DNA of 36,580 nucleotides from Ga0077527 sp964533495 (GTDB lineage Bacteria > Pseudomonadota > Gammaproteobacteria > Burkholderiales > SG8-41). The position numbers were made by a program, and so were the translations under genes. Below are positions 14,639 through 21,556 of the stretch, piece after piece. The notes beneath the pieces were generated by a model. The model searched no databases and was not told the DNA's origin. It saw only the letters and a program-made list of their open reading frames with translations. The stretch is taken from positions 1 to 36,580 of the forward strand of contig CAZHJU010000029.1 of NCBI GenBank assembly GCA_964533495.1, given 5' to 3'. The first letter of the stretch is position 1. Each line of letters begins with the position of its first letter.

Positions 14639-15616
14639 ATGCTCAACGCAGCACTCTACGGCCTCGGGCGCTGGGGCAATCGCCTGGCCGACTCGGTCAG
14701 GGCCAGCGACAGGATCCGCATCGTCAGGGGCATCTCGCGCGACCCGTCGCGCCACGGCGAATTCACGCAGAAATACGGCGCGCCGGTCGTCGCCTCGTAC
14801 GAGGACGCGCTGCGCGATCCCCGGATCGACGCCGTCGTGCTGGCGACGCCGCACAGCCGGCACCATGCGCAGATCGTCGCCGCGGCGAAGGCGGGCAAGC
14901 ACGTCTTCGTCGAGAAGCCGCTGACGCTGACCCGCGCCCACGCCGAAGAGGCGGTCGAGGTCTGCCGCGGGGCCGGCGTCACGCTGGGCATCGGCTTCAA
15001 CCGCCGCCACGCGCCGGCCTTCGTCGAGATGCGCAAGCGCATCGCCGCCGGGGACATCGGCGAGGTGCTGCACGTCGAGGCGAATTTTTCCGGACCCTCG
15101 GACTGGCAGCTCCGGCCCGGCGCCTGGCGCGCGTCGCGCGCCGAGTCACCCGCCGGCGGCATGACGCCGCGCGGCGTGCACACGCTCGACGCGATGATCC
15201 AGATCGCCGGACCGGTGGCGGAAGTCTGCGCCCACAGCGGCCGGCGCGCGCTCGCCGCCGACATCGAGGTCGACGACACCACGGCGATGCTGTTCCGCTT
15301 CGCCGGCGGCGCCACCGGCCAGCTGACTACCATCGGCGTCACCGCCAGCCTGTGGCGGGTGCATGTCTTCGGCAGCCGGGGCTGGCTGGAGATGCGCGGC
15401 GACACCGGGCTGGAATTCCTCGGCAACGACGGCAAGGGCGAACGCCTGTCGCTGCCGGCGGTGGACAAGGAGCGGCTGACGCTGGAAGCCTTCGCCGACG
15501 CGGTGGCCGCGGGCAGGCCCTGCGTCGTGCCGGCGGCGGAGGCGGTCAACGGCGTGGCGACGCTGGAGGCGATCGTCGCTTCCGCGGAGAGCGGCAAACC
15601 GGTCGCCGTGCGCTGA
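14639..15616 (+). CDS. Gfo/Idh/MocA-family NAD(P)-dependent oxidoreductase
   Basis: A 325-aa dehydrogenase. The N-terminal Rossmann fold starts NAALYGLGRWGNRLADSV (GxGxxG variant GLGRWG), followed by DAVVLATPHSRHHAQIVAAA and the hallmark KAGKHVFVEKPLTLT with the catalytic-region Lys of EKP. FNRRHAPAFVEMRKRIAAGDIGEV begins the C-terminal beta-sheet domain. The family oxidises or reduces sugars, inositols and related polyols. AAGGGGA precedes the ATG; it lies 41 bp after the TRAP binding protein and is probably co-transcribed, which suggests it processes the imported compound. Confidence 0.92.
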   Translation: MLNAALYGLGRWGNRLADSVRASDRIRIVRGISRDPSRHGEFTQKYGAPVVASYEDALRDPRIDAVVLATPHSRHHAQIVAAAKAGKHVFVEKPLTLTRAHAEEAVEVCRGAGVTLGIGFNRRHAPAFVEMRKRIAAGDIGEVLHVEANFSGPSDWQLRPGAWRASRAESPAGGMTPRGVHTLDAMIQIAGPVAEVCAHSGRRALAADIEVDDTTAMLFRFAGGATGQLTTIGVTASLWRVHVFGSRGWLEMRGDTGLEFLGNDGKGERLSLPAVDKERLTLEAFADAVAAGRPCVVPAAEAVNGVATLEAIVASAESGKPVAVR

Positions 15617-15672
15617 GATCCCGCCTTGCGGCGGCATGATTTGCGCCGCCGCCGTTCGCGGCGCCGGCGTGA

Positions 15673-15678
15673 TATAAC
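15673..15678 (+). promoter_or_regulatory. Possible -10 element (TATAAC) of the MFS gene
   Basis: TATAAC in a GC-rich spacer, 54 bp before the TTG start of the MFS transporter. No good -35 at normal spacing. Confidence 0.3.
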
Positions 15679-15731
15679 AGCGCGACCCTGAACAACCGCA
15701 CGCCGCGGCCCCGTGCCCGCGGCTTTCCGCT

Positions 15732-16859
15732 TTGCCGATTTACCTCACGCTCGCGCTGACTTTCTTCAATTTCACCGGCAACAACGCCATGCGCGTGTTG
15801 CTGACGCTCTACGCGCTGCACCTCGGCGCCTCCGCCACCACCGTCGGCCTCATCGGCGGCCTGCTGTTCGTGTTCCCGGTGCTGCTGTCCTGGTTCATCG
15901 GCGGGCTCGCCGACCGCAAGGCCGCGCGCGGCATCCTGCTGTTCGCCGCCTGCTGCGCGGGGGCCTCGCTGCTGCTGATCTATTTTTTCCCGTCGCTCGC
16001 GGTGTTTTATGCCGCCGCGGCGCTCAACGGGCTGGCGCTGTCCTTCTTCCACGTCACGCTGCAGAACCTGATCGGCAATCTCAGCACTCAGAAAACCCGC
16101 GCCCGCAACTTCGCCAACTTCAGCATGATCGGCGCGGCGACCAGTTTCTCCGGGCCGCTGATCGCCGGATTGTCGATCGACCACTTCGGCTACGGCTGGG
16201 CCTGCCTCGCCACCGCCGCGCTGTCGCTGGTGGTGATCGGCCTGCTGTTCGCCTTCGGCCGCCACCTGCCGCCGGCGCGGGGCCGCATCAAGGGCGACGC
16301 CGCGCCGCGCGCGCTGCTCGACCGCGGCGTCGTCGTCATGCTGGTCACCGGCGGGCTGGTGCAGCTCGGCTACGACCTGTTCCAGTTCTACGTGCCGATC
16401 CACGGCCACAAGCTGGGCCTCTCGGCCTCGTCCATCGGCGGCGTGCTGGCGACATTGGCGATCGCGGTGTTCGTCGTGCGCACCTTCCTCGCGAAGCTGG
16501 TGGACAAATACCCCGGCGAGAAACTGCTGACCTGGGTCTTCCTCACCGGCGCCGCCGGCTTCGCGCTGGTGCCCTTCGCCGGCAACGCCTACGTGCTCGG
16601 CGCCATCGCCTTCGGTTTCGGCCTCGGCATGGGCATCGGCATTCCGCTGACGGTGATCCTGATGTACGCCAATTCGGCGGAAGGCCGCTCCGGCCAGACG
16701 CTGGGCCTGCGCCTGACCGTCAACAACTTCGTGCGCATGAGCGGGCCGATGGCCTTCGGCGCGCTGGGGACGATGGTGGGGGTGTCGGGGGTGTTCTGGT
16801 TGCTGGCAGCGGTTATGCTGGGGGGTGGGGCGTTGGCTAAATTCCAGCTAAAAAAGTAG
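15732..16859 (+). CDS. MFS transporter, paralogue of the one at 30835-31977
   Basis: A 375-aa inner-membrane carrier with about 12 hydrophobic segments. GGLADRKAARGILLF is the loop 2-3 MFS motif; IAFGFGLGMGIGIPLTVILM and SAEGRSGQTLGLRLTVNNF lie in the C-terminal half. The start is a TTG at 15732, chosen because the first helix (IYLTLALTFFNFTGNNAMRVLLTLYAL) would be lost with the ATG at 15789; no ribosome site is obvious. It resembles the minus-strand MFS gene at 30835 in several motifs. The last ~30 bases are AT-richer and lead into the low-GC helicase island. Substrate unknown. Confidence 0.85.
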   Translation: MPIYLTLALTFFNFTGNNAMRVLLTLYALHLGASATTVGLIGGLLFVFPVLLSWFIGGLADRKAARGILLFAACCAGASLLLIYFFPSLAVFYAAAALNGLALSFFHVTLQNLIGNLSTQKTRARNFANFSMIGAATSFSGPLIAGLSIDHFGYGWACLATAALSLVVIGLLFAFGRHLPPARGRIKGDAAPRALLDRGVVVMLVTGGLVQLGYDLFQFYVPIHGHKLGLSASSIGGVLATLAIAVFVVRTFLAKLVDKYPGEKLLTWVFLTGAAGFALVPFAGNAYVLGAIAFGFGLGMGIGIPLTVILMYANSAEGRSGQTLGLRLTVNNFVRMSGPMAFGALGTMVGVSGVFWLLAAVMLGGGALAKFQLKK

Positions 16860-16950
16860 CTTAGAACTACCGTCAGCGCGATGTATAGGGCACCTATTCT
16901 TATTTTTTGAATTTGGTCTTTAAACCGAAACGCTTACAACGTCGCTCCCA

Positions 16951-18927
16951 ATGCCATTAAATGCCTATTACTCTGCGGACATCTCTGCATTTATTGATGC
17001 TGAACATGAAAGCATTCTTGGTACGCTTGCTGCAAATAGTGCTTTTTCAGTTGAAACGGGACAACGTGATGCGTGGGTGGAACAGATTGAAGTTTTAAAG
17101 GGTGCGCTTAGAGGTCTAAGTGGATGGATTCTTCTCGAGTTTATTGTTCCTCGCATCGGAAGTCGAATTGATGTTGTTCTATTGATTGGGCCGCTAGTAT
17201 TTGTTGTTGAATTTAAGGTTGGAGAGAAACATATAAAGCGTGACGATTTAAATCAAGTATGGGATTACGCTCTGGACTTGAAGAATTTTCATAAGGGTAG
17301 CCACCATTCGCCGATTATTCCGATTTTAGTCGTCACAAATTACACCCATTCAGATTCTGAGTTGGGTTTGCGGTATCAAGACAATGTTTTTAATCCCATT
17401 AAAAGTAATTCCACGGGGCTTGGTTCGATTATTCGTAAGGCACTCAATGGTCTTGGAGGTGTTGCAATTGATCCAAGTGCATGGATTAGTGCTCCATATC
17501 TTCCAACGCCTACGATTATTGAGGCCGCCCAAGCACTTTATTCTCAGCATTCTGTGGAAGCCATTTCACGGCACGATGCGGGTGCTAGAAATCTAAAAAT
17601 AACGTCGCAAAGAATCGATAGTCTCGTTGAATGTACGCGGCAAAAGAGGCGCAAGGCAATCATCTTTGTGACAGGGGTTCCGGGGGCCGGGAAAACCCTT
17701 GTTGGCCTAAATGTAGCCACCAAAAAAAGAGACCCAGATCAACCTACTCATGCAGTATTTTTGTCTGGGAATGGGCCACTTGTCACGGTCCTCAGGGAGG
17801 CACTAACCCGAGATGAAGTAAACAGGCTTCGCAGTCGTTCGGATAAAACTCGTAAGGGAGAAGTTTCCCAAAAAGTTAAGGCTTTTATTCAGAATGTTCA
17901 TCATTTTCGCGATGATGGATTGCGGAGTGATGGGCCACCCGCGGATCATGTGGTTATTTTTGATGAGGCGCAACGTGCGTGGAATCAAGAAATGACATCG
18001 AGTTTTATGCGAAGAAAAAAGGGTCGGGCGACCTTTGATCAGTCGGAGCCGGAATTTCTAATTTCATACTTAGATAGACATGATGACTGGGCAGTGGTTA
18101 TTTGCCTTGTTGGTGGTGGACAAGAAATCAACCGTGGAGAGGCGGGGATTTCGGCGTGGTTTGAGGCGATAAAGTCTAATTATCAATCTTGGGATGTTTT
18201 TGTTTCGCCAGATATAACTGACAGCGAATACGCCGCGGGTCATGCTTTGGAATCTCTTGCGGGACGTATTAACGTTTTTAAGGATGATGGGCTTCACCTT
18301 GCCGTGTCCATGCGGTCCTTTCGAGCGGAAAATGTTTCAACTTTCGTAAAAGCTGTTCTGGATTGCGAGGGCGAAAGGGCGCGCGAGATTTTGGCCAAAA
18401 TGTTGTCCCGCTATCCTATTGCGCTTACGCGTGATTTAGATCTTGCAAAGAAGTGGGTGCGTGAGCATGCGCGTGGTTCTGAGCGATTTGGATTGGTCGC
18501 ATCTTCTGGAGCTCTGCGGTTAAAGCCGCATGCGATTGACGTTCGGGTTGATATTGATCCTATCCATTGGTTTTTGAATAATGCCGAGGACACCCGATCT
18601 AGTTATTACATGGAAGATGCTGCTACTGAATTTCAAGTTCAAGGCTTGGAGTTAGACTGGGTCTGTATGACATGGGACGCGGACCTTCGTTACGATAAAA
18701 GCGGGTGGCTTTACCATTCGTTTGTAGGGGCAAGATGGACATCTGTTAGAAAAGAGGAGCGTCAGCAGTATTTGCGAAATGCATATCGCGTTTTGCTGAC
18801 GCGTGCCCGTCAGGGCATGGTCATCTTTGTGCCGACTGGAGATGATGGTGATGCGACGCGTTTATCCGATTATTACGATTCGACTTTCACTTATCTCGCT
18901 GAGATTGGCATTCCAGTAATCCCGTGA
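16951..18927 (+). CDS. Nuclease-helicase fusion: PD-(D/E)XK plus Schlafen-group-3/DUF2075 helicase
   Basis: A 658-aa protein. N-terminal nuclease-like part: E63, then D74 in SRIDVVLL, E87-x-K89 in VFVVEFKVG, and Q102-x3-Y106 in NQVWDYA. This D-x12-E-x-K plus QxxxY order is that of RecB-like PD-(D/E)XK nucleases. Helicase: Walker A TGVPGAGKT (241-249, K248), Walker B VVIFDEAQRAW (D338, E339), motif III VGGGQEIN (387-394), motif V-like TEFQVQGLELDW (559-570), motif VI YRVLLTRARQGM with R618. The set matches SF1 helicases of the DUF2075 (Schlafen group 3) family. No clear ribosome site. Codon use and base composition are far more AT-rich than all neighbours, indicating recent transfer. Likely acts on DNA or RNA in the cytosol, plausibly in defence; function unproven. 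Confidence 0.85.
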   Translation: MPLNAYYSADISAFIDAEHESILGTLAANSAFSVETGQRDAWVEQIEVLKGALRGLSGWILLEFIVPRIGSRIDVVLLIGPLVFVVEFKVGEKHIKRDDLNQVWDYALDLKNFHKGSHHSPIIPILVVTNYTHSDSELGLRYQDNVFNPIKSNSTGLGSIIRKALNGLGGVAIDPSAWISAPYLPTPTIIEAAQALYSQHSVEAISRHDAGARNLKITSQRIDSLVECTRQKRRKAIIFVTGVPGAGKTLVGLNVATKKRDPDQPTHAVFLSGNGPLVTVLREALTRDEVNRLRSRSDKTRKGEVSQKVKAFIQNVHHFRDDGLRSDGPPADHVVIFDEAQRAWNQEMTSSFMRRKKGRATFDQSEPEFLISYLDRHDDWAVVICLVGGGQEINRGEAGISAWFEAIKSNYQSWDVFVSPDITDSEYAAGHALESLAGRINVFKDDGLHLAVSMRSFRAENVSTFVKAVLDCEGERAREILAKMLSRYPIALTRDLDLAKKWVREHARGSERFGLVASSGALRLKPHAIDVRVDIDPIHWFLNNAEDTRSSYYMEDAATEFQVQGLELDWVCMTWDADLRYDKSGWLYHSFVGARWTSVRKEERQQYLRNAYRVLLTRARQGMVIFVPTGDDGDATRLSDYYDSTFTYLAEIGIPVIP

Positions 18928-18962
18928 CATTCCTGAACTGAATAACTGACCGTGAGGAAAAT

Positions 18963-19388
18963 ATGAGTATTAGTATTTTGCATAAATTTTCCGGTACCTC
19001 GTCATCAAGCTCTAGTTATGAGCGGGCACAGTTGAAGAACGTCGCTATTCACTATATGTATCGAGATGCTAGTAATTACAAATCTCACGAAACGGTAGTT
19101 TTTGAGAATCCTCGAGGTGTGAGTGCTCCTGAGCTTTGGGTGCGAATAAACGAGGCGCTGCACGGGGTCATGCTATTTAACGAGCAGCCTATTTTTAAAC
19201 CAGAATTAGTTGGATTGCCGACCGCTTTTTTGTTCGATAAGCCTGGGTTCCGCAGGAACGAGGATGATCACGATTGGCACGAATTGCTGTCTGTTGAAGA
19301 AACGGATGAGACGATAACATACGCACCGGCGCAGCCTATTGAGAAGTTCATCGAATCTTTGAGTGCTGCCCATACTCGGCTCACTTGA
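18963..19388 (+). CDS. Unrecognised 141-aa partner of the nuclease-helicase
   Basis: It starts 35 bp after the helicase stop behind a good GAGGAAAA ribosome site and shares its AT-rich composition, so the two form one acquired operon. It is soluble, acidic towards the C-terminus, with no signal peptide or membrane helix. Visible pieces: a Ser-rich N-terminus (FSGTSSSSSSYERAQLKNV), a likely amphipathic helix ELWVRINEALHGVM, and an acidic stretch FRRNEDDHDWHELLSVEETDE. I do not recognise a family. It could be a regulator, specificity subunit or antitoxin-like partner of the helicase. The stop codon lies within a palindrome (19380-19395) at the island's right edge. Confidence 0.75.
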   Translation: MSISILHKFSGTSSSSSSYERAQLKNVAIHYMYRDASNYKSHETVVFENPRGVSAPELWVRINEALHGVMLFNEQPIFKPELVGLPTAFLFDKPGFRRNEDDHDWHELLSVEETDETITYAPAQPIEKFIESLSAAHTRLT

Positions 19389-19395
19389 AAGTGAG
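19380..19395. other. 7-2-7 palindrome at the right edge of the helicase island
   Basis: CTCACTT-GA-AAGTGAG spans the stop codon of the 141-aa protein and the ribosome site region of the following SnoaL-like gene. Too short a loop for a terminator; operator-like or incidental. Confidence 0.3.
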
Positions 19396-19408
19396 GGAGT
19401 AACTATCG

Positions 19409-20359
19409 ATGAACCACGCCAACCCCAACCGCTCCGGCCAACTCGCCCGCAACGTAGAAATCGCCCTCCGCTTCAAGCAGAAGCAGGGCACGCCCGAAAT
19501 GCCGCAGGTCGAGAAGGAGGTGCTCGCGCCGCACTACGACCGCGTGCGCGGCGGCAACCTGCATCTGGCGAACAACGCCCGCGACCAAGGCTGGCCGCAT
19601 CCGGCGCTGTATCTGCGCGCGGCGTTTCCGGACCGGGTGGATGTCATCGAGCGGGTGATCGCCGACGGCGACCGCGTGGGGCTGCTGTTCCGTGTGACCG
19701 GCACGCATACCGGCAATTTCTTCGGCATCGAGCCGACCGGGAAACGCGTCGACGTCTACGAGGTCGCGCTGCTGCGCATCGTCGACGGGCAGATGGTCGA
19801 GGGCTGGTTCATGATGGACGAGGCGGAACTGCTGCGGCAGTTGGGCGCGAAGCTGCCGCCGCGCGCCGACGGCAGAATCATCGCGCCGCCGCTGCCGCGG
19901 ACGGACGATGCGGCGGGCTTCATCAAAAAACTGGAAGCGCAGCCGCCGGACGCGCTGATGCGCAACCGGATCGTCGCCGCGCGCACGCGCCTGTCGACGC
20001 AGGCGAAGGACGGGCTGGCCGCGGGTCATCGCAATCTGCGCCACGGCTTTCAGCATACGCGTGCATTCAGCCAGGCGCGGGGCCACGGCGCGCTGGATCT
20101 CGACGCCGCCTTTGCCGGCCGCGGTTACGGGCTCGACGTGCTGCTGGCCGAGGGCAATCAGGTGTGGCTGCGCTTCAACGTCGGCGGCGTCCACGGCGGC
20201 CCGTTCTGCGGCATTGCGGCGACCGGCCGGCGCATGGGCGTCAATGCCGTGGCGCTGCTCGATTTCGACGACGCCGGCAATATCGTCAGCAGTTGGACCT
20301 TTGCCGACGAACTGGGCGTGCTGCTGCAGCTGGGGCGGCCGAACCTGCTGCTGGAATGA
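19409..20359 (+). CDS. Tandem SnoaL-like (NTF2-fold) protein
   Basis: A 316-aa cytosolic protein made of two related halves. Half one has GDRVGLLFRVTGTHTGNFFG-IEPTGKRVDVYEVALLRIVDG and ends LLRQLG. Half two has GNQVWLRFNVGGVHGGPFCG-IAATGRRMGVNAVALLDFDDAG and ends LLQLG. This is the SnoaL/ester-cyclase pattern ('vaf.w...GthtG.f.gi.PTGr.v...g....r..dGki.e.w...D'). GAGGGAG precedes the ATG. Composition returns to GC-rich, so it belongs to the host side of the island boundary. Family members isomerise or cyclise polyketides or hydrolyse small molecules, but many have no known activity. The duplication in one chain would give an internal pseudo-dimer. Confidence 0.85.
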   Translation: MNHANPNRSGQLARNVEIALRFKQKQGTPEMPQVEKEVLAPHYDRVRGGNLHLANNARDQGWPHPALYLRAAFPDRVDVIERVIADGDRVGLLFRVTGTHTGNFFGIEPTGKRVDVYEVALLRIVDGQMVEGWFMMDEAELLRQLGAKLPPRADGRIIAPPLPRTDDAAGFIKKLEAQPPDALMRNRIVAARTRLSTQAKDGLAAGHRNLRHGFQHTRAFSQARGHGALDLDAAFAGRGYGLDVLLAEGNQVWLRFNVGGVHGGPFCGIAATGRRMGVNAVALLDFDDAGNIVSSWTFADELGVLLQLGRPNLLLE

Positions 20360-20381
20360 ATGTCTTGCCAAGGCGTATATT

Positions 20382-20415
20382 TATAAATATTTGATTTTAT
20401 TGATATTTTTGTTTC
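20382..20415 (+). repeat. AT-rich dispersed repeat, copy B
   Basis: TATAAATATTTGATTTTA then TTGATATTTTTGTTTC. It differs from copy C (21523-21556) at only 3 of 34 positions. It begins 22 bp after the SnoaL-like gene's stop codon. Confidence 0.85.
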
Positions 20416-20804
20416 TGCGGGTGTGAAATTCACTTCGCCCGTTGTGGCTTCGATGAGAGGGAGGTTTCCTTCAGCGTGTAGTTCAGCCAGGAGTGCCTGA
20501 CAAATGATTTTTACCGCGGCAACAACTTTCCCTCACCCTCGGTCCCTCTGCTGCGCTCCAAGTGTTCCCTTGTCCCGGAGGGAGAGGGATGAAAAGCCTT
20601 TCTTCCTCCAGGACCAGGGAATACTGGAGCCCTGAACCAGTCCGGGCCGCTCATGCGTGGCGCGTTCAGTTCGCGGATTGCGCCGGGGCGAGCGGGATGC
20701 CTTCCGCCCGCCGAGCCAGGCGCTGATCGCGCGGCAGGTGGCCTCGGCGTTGTCGGCCATGCAGGAGGTGACGCGCAGCGTCGCAGGTCGCATGCCGCGT
20801 GAAC
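20416..20804. other. 390-bp non-coding region with a repeat-like stretch and a gene remnant
   Basis: No intact gene. At about 20529-20597 the pyrimidine-rich CCCTCACCCTCGGTCCCTC is followed by GGAGGGAGAGGGATGAAAAG, which can pair (TCCCTC/GAGGGA). It resembles intergenic 'CCCTC...GGAGAGGG' repeats seen in many GC-rich proteobacteria. The right part, 20666-20793, holds the remnant annotated separately. Confidence 0.4.
20666..20793 (-). pseudogene. Remnant of a PhnD-like periplasmic binding protein gene
   Basis: Minus-strand translation from 20793 gives MRPATLRVTSCMADNAEATC and then RAISAWLGG. This looks like the N-terminus of phosphate/phosphonate-type ABC binding proteins ('lrv.tC.a.na...crai..yLg'). 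After about 30 codons the frame is lost; a one-base shift restores GIPLAPAQ before a stop. No continuation follows. Interpretation as a truncated, frameshifted remnant is inference from a short stretch. Confidence 0.4.
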
Positions 20805-21440
20805 TCAGCCGCGCCGCGGCTCGAGCGCCAGCCTGACCGCCAGCGCCGCGAGCACGCCGCCCATCACCCAGCGTTGCGCCGCCAGCCAGAAGGGATTGCG
20901 CGCGAACCAGCCGGCGATGCCCGCGGCCGACAGCGCGATCAGCAGGTTGACGGCGAAGCTCACCGAAATCTGCGTCACGCCCAGCGTCAGGCTCTGCAGG
21001 AACACCGCGCCGCGCGCGGTATCGATGAACTGCGGGAAGATCGACAGGTAGAACACGGCGACTTTGGGGTTGAGCAGGTTGGTCAGGAATCCCATCAGGA
21101 ACAGCCGGCGCGGCGAATCCGGCGGCAGCGCGCGTGGCTCGAAGGGCGAACGCGCGCCGGGCCTGACCGCTTCCCAGGCGAGCCACAGCAGGTACAGCGC
21201 GCCCAGCCATTTCAGCAGCTCGTAGGCCAGCGGCACCGCAAGGAAGATCGCCGACAGCCCGATCGCCGCGGCGAGCATGTGCACGAAGAATCCCGCGATC
21301 ACGCCGAACAGCGAGAGCACGCCGGCGGCGCGCCCTTGGCAGATCGAGCGCGAGATCAGGTAGATCATGTTCGGGCCGGGCGTGAGCACCATCAGCAGCG
21401 CGGCGCCGGCGAAGAGCAGCAGGTCGGGGAAGGGAATCAT
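20805..21440 (-). CDS. LysE-family amino-acid exporter
   Basis: A 211-aa inner-membrane protein with about six hydrophobic segments. The start MIPFPDLLLFAGAALLMVLT continues PGPNMIYLISRSICQGRAAG, the LysE/RhtB signature (TPGPN...r.....G...G). FLMGFLTNLLNPKVAVFYLS is the second family motif (NPK). Length is typical. Transport is probably export of an amino acid or derivative; which one is unknown. It is transcribed in the same direction as dctM/dctQ but sits downstream of them with an AT-rich repeat between, so it is probably a separate unit. Confidence 0.93.
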   Translation of the reverse strand: MIPFPDLLLFAGAALLMVLTPGPNMIYLISRSICQGRAAGVLSLFGVIAGFFVHMLAAAIGLSAIFLAVPLAYELLKWLGALYLLWLAWEAVRPGARSPFEPRALPPDSPRRLFLMGFLTNLLNPKVAVFYLSIFPQFIDTARGAVFLQSLTLGVTQISVSFAVNLLIALSAAGIAGWFARNPFWLAAQRWVMGGVLAALAVRLALEPRRG

Positions 21441-21522
21441 GGTCGGTTGCGCGGAAGGGATTGGCCGCGGATTTTACCGCGCCGTGTCGCGAGCCCTGTA
21501 ATACGGTGTTTTACTGCTGTTC

Positions 21523-21556
21523 TATAAGTATTTGATTTTATTGATATTTTTATTTT
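21523..21556 (+). repeat. AT-rich dispersed repeat, copy C (supplies the dctM stop codon)
   Basis: TATAAGTATTTGATTTTA then TTGATATTTTTATTTT. The dctM stop codon (TAA on the minus strand, plus-strand 21550-21552) and its last Lys codon fall inside the repeat, so the repeat is fused to the 3' end of the gene. Confidence 0.85.

Noticed and set aside
16860..19408. Helicase island as a prophage or transposon
   Set aside because: No integrase, transposase, tRNA attachment site, terminal inverted repeats or convincing flanking direct repeats could be found at the edges.
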